A stretch of 64,000 bases of DNA from Natronococcus occultus SP4 (GTDB lineage: Archaea > Halobacteriota > Halobacteria > Halobacteriales > Natrialbaceae), in the NCBI RefSeq assembly GCF_000328685.1, contig NC_019974.1, forward strand, positions 921,001 through 985,000. The letters are read 5' to 3'. Under the pieces are notes generated by a model. That model saw only the letters and a program-made list of their open reading frames with translations, made no database searches and had not been told where the DNA came from. Shown here one piece after another: positions 31,208-39,921 of the stretch (positions within the stretch are counted from its first letter, which is position 1; each line of letters begins with the position of its first letter). A program made the position numbers and the translations under genes.

Positions 31208-34200
31208 ATGGCTGAGGACGACGCCGGCATCGAGATGACCCGCCGCGAACTCGGCGCCGCGGCGGCCGGGGTCGCCGGTGCCTCCGGACTCGGTCTGCTT
31301 GGTTACCGACGGCTCTCGGGTGATGCGGACGAGACGGCCGAGGACGGCCCGATGAACCCCCTCGAGGAGTATCCGAACCGGGAGTGGGAGGAACACTACC
31401 GCGACGTGTGGGAGCCCGACGACTCCTACATGCTCACGTGTACGCCCAACGACACCCACAACTGCTACCTCGAAGCATCCATCAAGAACGGCCAGGTTAC
31501 CCGCCTCGGTCCCTCGATGAACTACGGCGAGGCGACGGACCTGGACGGCAACCAGGCGACCCAGCGCTGGGACCCCCGCGTCTGTAACAAGGGTCTGGCG
31601 ATGATCGAGCGGTTCTACAGCGACCAGCGAGTCCAGGCCCCGATGGTTCGAGAAGGGTTCAGACAGTGGGTCGAGGACGGCTTCCCCCGCGAGGACGACG
31701 GCTCGATGCCCCAGGAGTATGCCAACCGCGGCGAGGACGACTGGGTCGAGATGGAGTTCGACGAGGCGTACGAACTCGCTGCGGAAGCGATCTACAATAT
31801 CGCCGAAAACTACAACGGTGACGCGGGCGCACAGCGGCTCCTCGAGCAGGAGTACGACGAGCGCGTCGTCGAGGAGACCGAAGGGATCGGCACGCAAGTG
31901 CTGAAGTTCCGCGGCGGGATGCCCCTGCTCGGGATGATCCGACTGATGGGGATGTACCGCGTCGCGAATCAGATGGCGCTGGTCGACCAGCACATCCGCG
32001 ATGTCGACGAGACCGAAGCCGTCGGCGGCGTCGGCCTGGACAACTACTCCTGGCACACTGACCTGCCGCCGGGACACACGATGGTTACCGGCCAGCAGAC
32101 CGTCGACTTCGACCTCGTGAACGTCGAGTACGCGGACCACGTCATCCTCGCGGGGATCAACTTCCTGACGACGAAGATGGCCGACTGCCACTGGCTGACC
32201 GAGGCCAGACTCAAGGGCACGAAGGTCACCGGCGTCTTCACCGACTACAACGCGACGGCCTCGAAGTGCGACGAACTGGTCGTGCTCCGTCCGGCGACCG
32301 ACTCCGCGCTGTTCCTCGGTGCGGCCAAGATCATCATCGAGGAGGAACAGTACGACGAGGACTACGTCCGTCGCTTTACCGACCTCCCAATGCTCGTCCG
32401 CATGGACGATAAGTCGCTCCTGCGTGCGAGCGACGTCGTCGAGGGCTACGAGCCCGCCGACCTCGAGAAGACGATGGTCGTCGAGGACGACGAGGACCGA
32501 CCCCGGGAGGGGACGACCGAGGTCTGGGAGAACGTCCTCACTGAGGACCTTCGCGACGAGTGGGGTGACTTCGTCGTCCGCGACGAGGAGAGCGGTGAGC
32601 TCGAGCCCGTCACGCGCGACGAGATCGGTGACGACTTCGACGTCCCGGCGAGCCTCGAGGGTAGCTTCGAGGTCGAGACCGTCGACGGCGAGACCGTCGA
32701 GGTCCGTCCCGTCTTCGACTTGATCAAGCAGCACCTGATCGACACCTGGGACGCCGAATCCGTCGCGGAGGTCACCGGTAGCTCGCCGGAGGCCGTCGAG
32801 AATCTGGCCGCGGACGTCGCGGACAACCACGAGAAAACGCTCATCCTCACGGGGATGGGACCGAACCACTACACGAACCAGGACCAGAAGGACCGCGCCG
32901 TGTTCCTGCTGGCCTCGCTGACGAAGAACGTCGGCCGCCACGCCGGCAACGTCGGCAGCTACGCAGGTAACTACCGTGGCGCATACTTTAACGGCCGCGA
33001 CCAGTGGATCTACGAGGATCCGTTCGATCCCGAACTCGATCCCGACTCGGACGTCGACATCCGGAATACGACGACGGCCCAGTCGGCCCACTGGTACTCC
33101 AACGGCGACCGTCCGCTAAAGATCGAGGGCGAGTACCACATGGGTGACTCGCATATGCCGACACCGACGAAGCTGCTGTGGGTGTCGGGTTCGAACTCGA
33201 TCCTGGGCAACGCGAAGGGTTCCTACGATATCATCGAGAACATGCTTCGTAACGGCCGGATCGAGGCCTTTTTCACCAACGAGTGGTGGTGGACGGGGAC
33301 CTGCGAGTACTCCGATATCGTCTTCCCGGCCGACTCGTGGGCCGAGCACAACATGAACGACATCACGGCCGCGGTGACGAACCCGTTCGTGATGGCGATC
33401 CCCACGACCGAGATCGACCGGATCTACGATACCCGTAACGACGCGGAGATCTACGCGGGCGTCGCCGAGAAGCTCGGCGAACTTCTCGACGACGACCGGT
33501 TCGAGGACTACTGGGCCTTTATCAATGAGGAGGACACGGCCCGGCCGTACCTCCAGCGGATCATCGACCACTCGAACACCGTCAAAGGGTACGACATCGA
33601 CGACATGCTCGACGAGGCCCGCGACGGGACGCCGAAGCTCATCCAGACCCAGACGTACCCGAAGAAGGTCGGTGGCCGTCAGGCCGTCGACGGTGACCCC
33701 TGGTTCACGAAGACCGGTCGGATGGAGTTCTTCCGCGAGGAGGAGCTGTTCACCGAGGCCGGCGAGAACATCCCGCTCCACCGCGAGCCGATGGACGGGA
33801 CGTTCTACGAGCCCAACGCCATCGTCTCCGGCGACGATCACCCGATCATCGATCCCGAGACCCCGGAGGACTTAGACTGGGACGAGGATCGCCGCGACGG
33901 CGACGCCCGACAGGTCCGTAACCGGATCTACACGCCGGAGGAGCTCACCGACACCGAGCACCCGCTCAAGGAGCTCGACGAGGGGTACGACTACAGCTAC
34001 ATGACACCGAAGTACCGCCACGGTACCCACACCTTCGCGAACTCGCTACCGAACATCGCGGTCTGGTGGGGTCCCTTCGGCGACATGGAGCGCCACGACG
34101 AGCGCAAGCCCTACTACGGCGAGGGGTACGTCGAGATGAACCCAGAGGACATGGAAGAGGAGGGCTTCAACGACGGCGACTACGTCTGGGTCGACGCCGA

Positions 34201-34717
34201 CCCCGAGGACCGGCCGTACCGCGGCGCCGACTCCGAGGACGAGGACAACTACGCCCGCGCGAAGATGCGCGTTCGTAGCCAGCCGGCGATGCCACGGGGC
34301 GTCACCCGCAGCTGGATGAACCTGAACGGCGCCTCCCACGGTACCGTCGAGGCCCACAACGACGAGGACGGCGACGGGATGGCGGTCAACGAACAGACCG
34401 ACTACGCGTCGCTGTACCGGCAGGGGAGCCACCAGAGCGCGACCCGAACCTGGTTCCGGCCGACCCTGCTGACCGACGACATGGCCCGGAAGAACTACGG
34501 TGGGCAAAACATCGACGTCGGCTTCGAGATGGACGTTCACGTCGCTAACGGCGCGCCAAAGGAGTCGTTCGTCAAGATCGAGAAGGCCGAGGACGCGGCC
34601 CACGAAGAGGACGAGGAACAGTGGATGCCCGACCGGAAGGGAATGCGACCCGCGGGCGAGGACGAATCGATGGAAGAGTACCTGAGCGGTAACTTCGTGA
34701 CGACTTCCGACGACTAA
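31208..34717 (+). CDS. NXR/p-side NarG-type molybdopterin oxidoreductase, alpha (catalytic) subunit
   Basis: 1169 residues, type II DMSO reductase family. A Tat signal ([19 protein letters not shown], residues 9-27) puts the active site outside the membrane. The Fe-S cluster motif is Cys78-x3-Asp82-x3-Cys86-x39-Cys126 ([10 protein letters not shown]), with Asp replacing one ligand as in Nitrospira-type NxrA and archaeal p-side NarG. The Mo-ligand aspartate is probably D285 in [12 protein letters not shown], with Y280 at the spacing of perchlorate reductase's gate tyrosine. Possible reactions: nitrate, chlorate or perchlorate reduction, or nitrite oxidation; sequence cannot decide. The C-terminus ([16 protein letters not shown]) is normal. 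Followed at 16 nt by the beta subunit. Confidence 0.92.
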   Translation: MAEDDAGIEMTRRELGAAAAGVAGASGLGLLGYRRLSGDADETAEDGPMNPLEEYPNREWEEHYRDVWEPDDSYMLTCTPNDTHNCYLEASIKNGQVTRLGPSMNYGEATDLDGNQATQRWDPRVCNKGLAMIERFYSDQRVQAPMVREGFRQWVEDGFPREDDGSMPQEYANRGEDDWVEMEFDEAYELAAEAIYNIAENYNGDAGAQRLLEQEYDERVVEETEGIGTQVLKFRGGMPLLGMIRLMGMYRVANQMALVDQHIRDVDETEAVGGVGLDNYSWHTDLPPGHTMVTGQQTVDFDLVNVEYADHVILAGINFLTTKMADCHWLTEARLKGTKVTGVFTDYNATASKCDELVVLRPATDSALFLGAAKIIIEEEQYDEDYVRRFTDLPMLVRMDDKSLLRASDVVEGYEPADLEKTMVVEDDEDRPREGTTEVWENVLTEDLRDEWGDFVVRDEESGELEPVTRDEIGDDFDVPASLEGSFEVETVDGETVEVRPVFDLIKQHLIDTWDAESVAEVTGSSPEAVENLAADVADNHEKTLILTGMGPNHYTNQDQKDRAVFLLASLTKNVGRHAGNVGSYAGNYRGAYFNGRDQWIYEDPFDPELDPDSDVDIRNTTTAQSAHWYSNGDRPLKIEGEYHMGDSHMPTPTKLLWVSGSNSILGNAKGSYDIIENMLRNGRIEAFFTNEWWWTGTCEYSDIVFPADSWAEHNMNDITAAVTNPFVMAIPTTEIDRIYDTRNDAEIYAGVAEKLGELLDDDRFEDYWAFINEEDTARPYLQRIIDHSNTVKGYDIDDMLDEARDGTPKLIQTQTYPKKVGGRQAVDGDPWFTKTGRMEFFREEELFTEAGENIPLHREPMDGTFYEPNAIVSGDDHPIIDPETPEDLDWDEDRRDGDARQVRNRIYTPEELTDTEHPLKELDEGYDYSYMTPKYRHGTHTFANSLPNIAVWWGPFGDMERHDERKPYYGEGYVEMNPEDMEEEGFNDGDYVWVDADPEDRPYRGADSEDEDNYARAKMRVRSQPAMPRGVTRSWMNLNGASHGTVEAHNDEDGDGMAVNEQTDYASLYRQGSHQSATRTWFRPTLLTDDMARKNYGGQNIDVGFEMDVHVANGAPKESFVKIEKAEDAAHEEDEEQWMPDRKGMRPAGEDESMEEYLSGNFVTTSDD

Positions 34718-34721
34718 CACA

Positions 34722-34728
34722 AGGTGAT
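34722..34728 (+). promoter_or_regulatory. Strong Shine-Dalgarno site of the beta subunit
   Basis: AGGTGAT, perfectly complementary to the archaeal 16S rRNA 3' end, ends 5 nt before the ATG at 34734. It confirms this start and separate, efficient translation of the beta subunit in the operon. Confidence 0.8.
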
Positions 34729-34733
34729 TACAA

Positions 34734-35942
34734 ATGGCTGAAGTATACAACTGGCAGATCGGACGCGAGATGGAGTACCCCTACGCAGAGTCCCGACCGG
34801 AGAAGCAGTGGGGGGCCGTCTTCGACATCAACAAATGTATCGCGTGCCAGACATGTACGCTGTCGTGCAAGACGACCTGGACCCACGGCGAGGGCCAGGA
34901 GCACATGTTCTGGAACAACGTCGAGACCAAACCCTACGGCTCCCATCCCATCGGCTGGGACAAGGAGATACTCGAGGAGCTCGGCGTCGGCGAGTGGACA
35001 GAACAGGACGGCGAGTACGTGTACGAGGGAGACACGATCTTCGAGGCCAACGACGTCGACTGGGAGGATATGGAGCCCGACGACGATCCCCAGAACATGC
35101 ACGGCGAGGGGATCGAGGGCTACCTGCCCGACAGCGAGGACTGGGCCTACCCCAACCTCGGCGAGGACGAGCCGGCCGGCGAGCAGTTCCAGGCGGACAC
35201 GCATATCTCGGAGGATCAGGAGACCCACCCGATGTGGTTCTTCTACCTCCCGCGGCTGTGCAACCACTGCTCGTTCGCGGGCTGTGCCGGAGGGTGTCCG
35301 GTCCAGGCGGTCTACAAGCGCGAGGAAGACGGGATCGTCCTGATCGACGAGGAGAACTGCGAGGCGTACCAGGAGTGCGTTCGGGCCTGCCCGTACGGCA
35401 AGTCCGTCTTCAACACCGAGAAGAACGTCTCCCAGAAGTGTGTCGGCTGCTACCCGAAGGTCGAGGAAGGGCTCGTCCCGCAGTGTTTCGAGAACTGTCT
35501 GGGCAAGATCCGCCAGCACGGCTGGATCAACCCGCCCGAAGAGGCCGACTCCTCGAACCCGATCGACTACCTCGTCCACGACGCCGAGGTCGCGCTGCCG
35601 CTGTACCCCCAGCTCGGCCTCGAGCCCAACGTCTACTACATTCCGCCGATCAACGTCCCGGACGATTACCTCGTCCAGATGTTCGGTCCGCGGGTCAAAG
35701 AGGCCAAGGAGACCTACCAGGCCGCCCGTCGCGGCGACGAGGAGTACCGCAAGCTCCGCGGCCTGCTCCACCTGATGGGGTCGACCGAGTGGCGCGTCGA
35801 GGAGTTCGAGGTCACCGACGAGGAAGCCATCGGCTACGACGAGGACGGCTCGACGGTTGCTCGCGTCCCGATGGAGGAACCGCAGTACGAACGCGACCTC
35901 TACGACGAGGAGAACGACGCCTACCGGCTCGACATCACGTAA
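34734..35942 (+). CDS. NXR/NarH-type iron-sulfur beta subunit
   Basis: 402 residues with four cysteine groups: CIACQTCTLSC, CNHCSFAGCAGGCP, CEAYQECVRACP and KCVGCYPKVEEGLVPQCFENC, for four Fe-S clusters passing electrons from the molybdenum subunit to an outside partner. The start VYNWQIGREMEYPY and the segments WNNVETKPYG and ALPLYPQLGLEPNVYYIPP closely recall NxrB of Nitrospira and related NarH/PcrB proteins. No signal peptide: it would ride out with the Tat-exported alpha subunit. An acidic insertion (about 75-145) between the first and second groups is a lineage feature. Confidence 0.93.
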   Translation: MAEVYNWQIGREMEYPYAESRPEKQWGAVFDINKCIACQTCTLSCKTTWTHGEGQEHMFWNNVETKPYGSHPIGWDKEILEELGVGEWTEQDGEYVYEGDTIFEANDVDWEDMEPDDDPQNMHGEGIEGYLPDSEDWAYPNLGEDEPAGEQFQADTHISEDQETHPMWFFYLPRLCNHCSFAGCAGGCPVQAVYKREEDGIVLIDEENCEAYQECVRACPYGKSVFNTEKNVSQKCVGCYPKVEEGLVPQCFENCLGKIRQHGWINPPEEADSSNPIDYLVHDAEVALPLYPQLGLEPNVYYIPPINVPDDYLVQMFGPRVKEAKETYQAARRGDEEYRKLRGLLHLMGSTEWRVEEFEVTDEEAIGYDEDGSTVARVPMEEPQYERDLYDEENDAYRLDIT

Positions 35943-35944
35943 CC

Positions 35945-36733
35945 ATGACCGCAATCACTCACGTTCACCGCGCACGACTGTACAAGCTCGCCTCGATGGC
36001 GTTCGACCGCCCCGACGAGCAGTTCGAGGAGGCACTGCTCTCGGGAACCTTCGAGCAGCAGCTGCTCGAGTCCGCCGAAGCGCTCGGTGGTGAGGACCTC
36101 GAGGAACACGCCACGACGGTAGCCGAGGCGGCACCGTCCGACGAGGACGGCATCGACGACCTCTACTCGGACTGGGCCACGCTGTTTGGTTTCGAGGAAG
36201 GTGGAAACATCTCTCAGTACCAGATCGAGTACAGTCCGGGAACGCTCGTCACCAGTACGGATGTGCTGGCCGACATTTCGGGCTTTTACGGCGCGTTCGG
36301 CCTCTCGATGGACGAGGGGAACCGCGATCGCGTCGACCATCTCTGCATCCAGCTCGAGTTCCTCTCGCACCTGGCTCTGCAGACGGCCTACCTCGAGAAC
36401 GAGGGCGACGAGACCGGTGTCGAGGTCGTGACCGACGCCCAGGGGAGCTTCCTCGAGGACCATCTCGGACGCTGGACCGGACGGTTCCGCGAGACGCTTT
36501 CGGAGGACGCCGACATCGAGTTCTACCGAGCGCTCGCGTCAGTGGTCGACGTGCTCGTCGCCGACGACACCGACCGGTTCGACGTCGAACCGAAGGAGTT
36601 CGACGAGACGCAGCCCTCGCCCCTCGAGGGACTTAACGACGGAGAGGGTGACTTCCGCTGTGGGACCTGTGGTGCGACGCCCTCGGGATCGACCGCCGAG
36701 ATGCCGATGGGTGACCGAAAGGGTCCCTACTAA
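35945..36733 (+). CDS. TorD/DmsD/NarJ-like molybdoenzyme chaperone
   Basis: 262 residues, all-helical, from ATG 2 nt after the beta-subunit stop. RARLYKLASMAFDRPDEQFE is the usual first helix; LYSDWATLFGF, SQYQIEYSPGT (the family's E-Y-xx-S/P element), DISGFYGAFGLSMD and DHLCIQLEFLSHLALQTAYLE follow, as in the type II chaperones SerD/DdhD/EbdD. It should hold the alpha subunit until cofactor loading is done and proofread Tat export. Unusually it ends with a glycine-rich tail holding CGTCG (near residue 240), a possible metal or disulfide site. Confidence 0.88.
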   Translation: MTAITHVHRARLYKLASMAFDRPDEQFEEALLSGTFEQQLLESAEALGGEDLEEHATTVAEAAPSDEDGIDDLYSDWATLFGFEEGGNISQYQIEYSPGTLVTSTDVLADISGFYGAFGLSMDEGNRDRVDHLCIQLEFLSHLALQTAYLENEGDETGVEVVTDAQGSFLEDHLGRWTGRFRETLSEDADIEFYRALASVVDVLVADDTDRFDVEPKEFDETQPSPLEGLNDGEGDFRCGTCGATPSGSTAEMPMGDRKGPY

Positions 36734-36875
36734 CTATCCGTTCAGTTCCATCCGATCTCGCGTTCTTTCGATCCGAGTCACCTTCGAGCCCGGCTCCAGC
36801 TCGACCGTTTGCCGACGGCACGCGGACCGGCTCCGAACCCGAGATGGTTCACGGATTTTCCCGTCCGTCTTCACT

Positions 36876-36898
36876 CCCCGTTATAAACGCCCCCGTAT
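36876..36898 (+). promoter_or_regulatory. Second copy of the shared element, before the HTH regulator
   Basis: CCCCGTTATAAACGCCCCC then GTATA, 55-75 nt before the regulator's ATG. Sixteen or so positions match the copy at 31004-31026. Points to co-regulation, likely with the regulator acting on both. Confidence 0.65.
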
Positions 36899-36951
36899 AT
36901 TTTGGGCGTCAATTGGTACGAATCCCACCAAAAGAAGGGAGTAGAACGACG

Positions 36952-37320
36952 ATGTCCGCGACGAACTCCACTACTGATTCCGCTTCCCCGCTATCGACCG
37001 AGACCAACGCCGACACCGGCACCGTCCTCGCGGCCCTCGAGGACGGCGATTGCCGAGCGATCCTCGAGGCGACGGCCGACGAGGCCCTGACCGCCGCCGA
37101 ACTCGCGAGCCGCTGTGAGATCCCATCCTCGACAGTGTACCGCAAGCTTGAGCTGTTGACCGACGCCGGCCTGCTCGAGGAGCGAATCCGCATCCAGATG
37201 GGTGGCAAACACGCCAGCGAGTACTGCCAGTGTTTCGACGAGATCTCGATTTCCGTGTCGGATATCGACGGCGTATCAATCGACGCTTCCGGGGCGGGAT
37301 CGAGTGCGCTCTCCGACTAA
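36952..37320 (+). CDS. Winged-helix regulator linked to the molybdoenzyme operon
   Basis: 122 residues. After a Ser/Thr-rich N-terminus (1-22) comes TVLAALEDGDCRAILEATA, ALTAAELASRCEIPSSTVYR (recognition helix), KLELLTDAGLLEERIRI and the wing GGKHASEYCQCFD. The Cys pair CQC in the C-terminal strand could sense redox state or metal, but one such pair alone is weak evidence. It lies 218 nt behind the chaperone gene and shares a promoter element with the oxidoreductase gene, so it probably controls this operon. Its closest visible relative is the fragment at 1..178, which has DQ in place of CQC. Confidence 0.85.
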   Translation: MSATNSTTDSASPLSTETNADTGTVLAALEDGDCRAILEATADEALTAAELASRCEIPSSTVYRKLELLTDAGLLEERIRIQMGGKHASEYCQCFDEISISVSDIDGVSIDASGAGSSALSD

Positions 37321-37371
37321 TACGACGCTTCTTTGGCCGTCGAGCGACCGAACCGCGTTATCCCACTCGGC

Positions 37372-37878
37372 TCACAGAACGAGTTCCATCTCGTGTTCGC
37401 CCCGTCCGCTGGCGGTCGTCTCGAACCCGGCCGACCAGTAGAGGTTCATCGCGATCCGATTGCTCCGGGAGACGGTCAGCCAGACGTGGCCGACCCCGTT
37501 CTCCTGTCCCTGGCCGAGCAACCCGCGGATGAGCTGGGTTCCGATTCCCGCGGCCTGGTACTCCGGCCGGACGAAGATCGCCAGTTCGTACAGCTCGCCG
37601 GAGGGCACGAGCACTGCGTGGCCGACCACGTCCTCGCCGTGGCGCGCGATGGTGTTGAGCCCCTTCTCGAGTAGCCCCTCGAGCCACTCGCGGGTTCGGG
37701 AGTCGGATCGAGGTGGCAGTCCCTGCGATCGCGACGCCTCCTCGAAGTGGCCGTACATCTCGACGAGCGGGTCGGCGTCGCCGTCGTAGGCTTCGACCGT
37801 TATCGTTCGGCCCTCGTTGTCGTCGGCCGTCGTCGGCGGACGCGGGAACCGCGGCTGTTGGTCGGGCGGGAGGGTCAT
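37372..37878 (-). CDS. GNAT-family N-acetyltransferase
   Basis: 168 residues. Motif A is ELYELAIFVRPEYQAAGIGTQ (with Q/R-x-x-G-x-G for acetyl-CoA), motif B VWLTVSRSNRIAMNLYWSAGF near the C-terminus. It transfers acetyl from acetyl-CoA to an amine; the acceptor cannot be identified. Converges on the regulator gene with a 51-nt gap. Confidence 0.92.
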   Translation of the reverse strand: MTLPPDQQPRFPRPPTTADDNEGRTITVEAYDGDADPLVEMYGHFEEASRSQGLPPRSDSRTREWLEGLLEKGLNTIARHGEDVVGHAVLVPSGELYELAIFVRPEYQAAGIGTQLIRGLLGQGQENGVGHVWLTVSRSNRIAMNLYWSAGFETTASGRGEHEMELVL

Positions 37879-38056
37879 ATGGAGTCTTCGAACCGGACGT
37901 TCCTAAGCCTGTCTCGTGTTCCTGGTAACTGGGAGCGATGGACGGTCGTCGTCCGGGATGAGAACCAGTATCGAAGGATGTGACCGGCACGCCCGGGTCA
38001 AAACCGGCGATTCGCTCGCGTCACGGTTTTGCCGCTTCGGCCCGGACGTTCGTCCG

Positions 38057-39100
38057 ATGAATCGACGCCAGTTGCTCTCCGCGGGCCTCGCTACTGCCGG
38101 AGTCGCGACGGTCGCCGGGTGTTCCGGTACCGACGACGCCGGCACTGGGGGCTCGTTTCCCGCCCTCGACGTTCCGGCCTACGCCGACTGGATCCCCGAA
38201 GCGAGCCGCGACGACGCGGGCGCGTTTTTCGCTCACCTCGATTGGACGAGCCTCGGGGGGTTCGACGAAGACGACGGGCCCAGAACTGACGGCGAAGAAA
38301 CCGAGGCGCTCGTCGAGGACGTCCCGATCCTTGGACTCCCGATGTACGGCGGTCTGATCGCCCCGTTCGCGGTGTTCGGAATCATGTTCTACCCGTTCTC
38401 CGGCGAGATCCTCCCCGACGACGAGCGGGAGATCGACGGGATCGCGACGGAGTCGATGACCTGGACCGAGGACGCGATCGTGTTCCGCGGGGAGTACGAT
38501 CCCGAGCTGTTCGTCGCCCGGTACTCCGAGGGGTTTGAACAGGTCGACGAGCGCGACGGGTTTACGGTCTACGTCGCCCCCGAGGAGCTGGCCTACGCCG
38601 TCTCCGAGGACGCGGTGGTCGTCGCGATCCAGCCCGGCGACGACGACGTCTACCGTCCCGAGGACGTCGTCGACAACGCGCTCGAGCGAACGCTCTCGAC
38701 GGTCGACCGGATCGTCGACACCGACGACGGCCGGTGGCTCTTCGAGACGACCGGCGACGCGGCGATGGCGTTCGGCGTCTGGGACGCCGACGACGTCGAC
38801 GCCGTTCTCGATCCGGCCGAGAAGATCGACACCGGCAACGAGCCCGAGGCCGAGATCGAACTGGGCGACGATCCCGTCCTCGACGGCGCCAGGGGTTTCG
38901 TTACCAGCCTCGTCGTGTCCGCCGAGGACGGCGAGCTGCTCGAAACCGAGGCTCGGTTCTCGGGGCTCTACCCGGAGGACTCGGCCCCACCCGAGGACGT
39001 GGTCCGGGACCGGCTTCTTGCCGAAGACGTCTCTCATGAGATCGTCCTCGAGGGGGATCGAGTCCACGCGTCGGCGACGTTCGAGGAGCTGCCGTCGTAG
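38057..39100 (+). CDS. Tat lipoprotein of unknown function
   Basis: 347 residues from ATG at 38057, chosen because the signal starts there: MNRRQLLSAGLATAGVATVAGC, with twin arginines and a VAGC lipobox (Cys about 22). The mature part is very acidic, with a hydrophobic patch LPMYGGLIAPFAVFGIMFYP (about 96-115) and a repeated DDxDA-type strand pattern. No enzyme motif recognised. It looks like one of the many secreted haloarchaeal lipoproteins of unknown role. The region to 39304 has no gene I can support. Confidence 0.8.
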   Translation: MNRRQLLSAGLATAGVATVAGCSGTDDAGTGGSFPALDVPAYADWIPEASRDDAGAFFAHLDWTSLGGFDEDDGPRTDGEETEALVEDVPILGLPMYGGLIAPFAVFGIMFYPFSGEILPDDEREIDGIATESMTWTEDAIVFRGEYDPELFVARYSEGFEQVDERDGFTVYVAPEELAYAVSEDAVVVAIQPGDDDVYRPEDVVDNALERTLSTVDRIVDTDDGRWLFETTGDAAMAFGVWDADDVDAVLDPAEKIDTGNEPEAEIELGDDPVLDGARGFVTSLVVSAEDGELLETEARFSGLYPEDSAPPEDVVRDRLLAEDVSHEIVLEGDRVHASATFEELPS

Positions 39101-39304
39101 GCTGGTCGCGCCGCACGCTGGCGAGTGGCCGTATCGCGAGTTCGCAGGCTGGCGCTCACGGGACCACTTCCGAGAACCGCGGCTGTTGCTCGACGCGTAT
39201 TGTTAGGCGATAATAACGTGATCCCGACTGGATCCGAACCGCCGGGATAGTTCGCGTTCGTGGACGCCGCTCCCGTCGGTCGACGATCGGTGCGACGGGG
39301 CGGC

Positions 39305-39409
39305 TCAGTACCCGAGCTCTTTGCGGTGTTCCTGCAGGGAGTGTTCCTCGAGGTCGTCTCTCGAGTCGAACGTGTCCTCGCGGATCGGGCACTCGTGGTT
39401 CCCAGACAT
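39305..39409 (-). CDS. Tiny degenerate zinc-finger-like protein
   Basis: 34 residues from ATG at 39407-39409. NHECPIREDTFDSRDDLEEH then SLQEHR has the Phe-x5-Leu-x2-His-x4-His arrangement of a single C2H2 finger, as in very small haloarchaeal zinc-finger proteins, but the second Cys of CxxC is Arg (codon CGC, one change from TGC). So zinc binding by the usual four ligands is lost, unless His before the Cys substitutes. Could be a decaying gene. Confidence 0.42.
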   Translation of the reverse strand: MSGNHECPIREDTFDSRDDLEEHSLQEHRKELGY

Positions 39410-39581
39410 GGGCGATATTCGTGCCCGCCAGCGGGCAATACTTCGGCCCTTCGTGTGCTGCCGCTTGCGGCGTCTCGGGTTCGTAGTACGACTGGCCGCC
39501 GTGCGGTGGTGGCCTTCGCTTCGCGCTGCTCCCCAATTCGGACCGGGAGAGTGGTTTATTTCAGCTACCAAATTTAGAAAT

Positions 39582-39606
39582 ATAGTCTCGGGCGGATTCG
39601 AACCGC
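39582..39606 (-). repeat. Partial duplicate of the tRNA-Gln 3' end (attachment-site-like)
   Basis: 25 bp identical, except one base (39588), to the 3' end of the tRNA-Gln gene at 39682-39706, exactly 100 bp away and in the same orientation. It covers the T loop, the 3' acceptor strand and two bases beyond, the part usually copied when integrative elements use a tRNA gene. A third TTCGAA-containing segment at 39631-39640 lies between. Confidence 0.8.
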
Positions 39607-39682
39607 GAGGACTCGATCCTCTCGTCCTCTGGGTTCGAACCGACGAGGATATCTGCTGCTCACGAATTTATTCGCAGCAGGA

Positions 39683-39785
39683 TAGTCCCGGGCGGATTCG
39701 AACCGCCGTCGTGGGCTGTCTTCCGTGACGGACTGAACCGAACACGTCCAAAGGCCCATATGATTGGCCACTACACCACGGGACT
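39683..39785 (-). tRNA. trnQ: tRNA-Gln(TTG) with a 30-nt intron
   Basis: 103 nt on the minus strand. Acceptor AGTCCCG/CGGGACT plus discriminator A, T arm GGCGG-TTCGAAT-CCGCC, anticodon stem TGGGC/GCCCA and loop CTTTGGA with anticodon TTG at 39749-39751. The loop is interrupted after position 37 by about 30 nt (39718-39747), leaving a 73-nt mature tRNA. A spliced intron at this place in tRNA-Gln is known in haloarchaea and is removed by the bulge-helix-bulge endonuclease. CCA is not encoded. Confidence 0.95.
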
Positions 39786-39921
39786 TCTCACGTCGTTCGA
39801 AGCTCCCGCGTACCTCGCGATTCCTTCGGAACCGCTTACTACTGCGGGACTTCACTCGCAGGTTAGACTCCCGTCGCACAATAGTGTTACTTTTCGTCGC
39901 GAGGTACTCGGTCGAGACTGA

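Noticed and set aside
30928-31215. Small gene between the Mrp-like gene and the alpha subunit
   Set aside because: The frame covers the shared regulatory element, has no recognisable motif and overlaps the alpha-subunit start.
31193-33091. Long antisense reading frame (about 630 codons) opposite the molybdoenzyme alpha subunit
   Set aside because: High GC at third codon positions creates long open frames opposite real genes; its translation is rich in V, D, R and L with no family motif.
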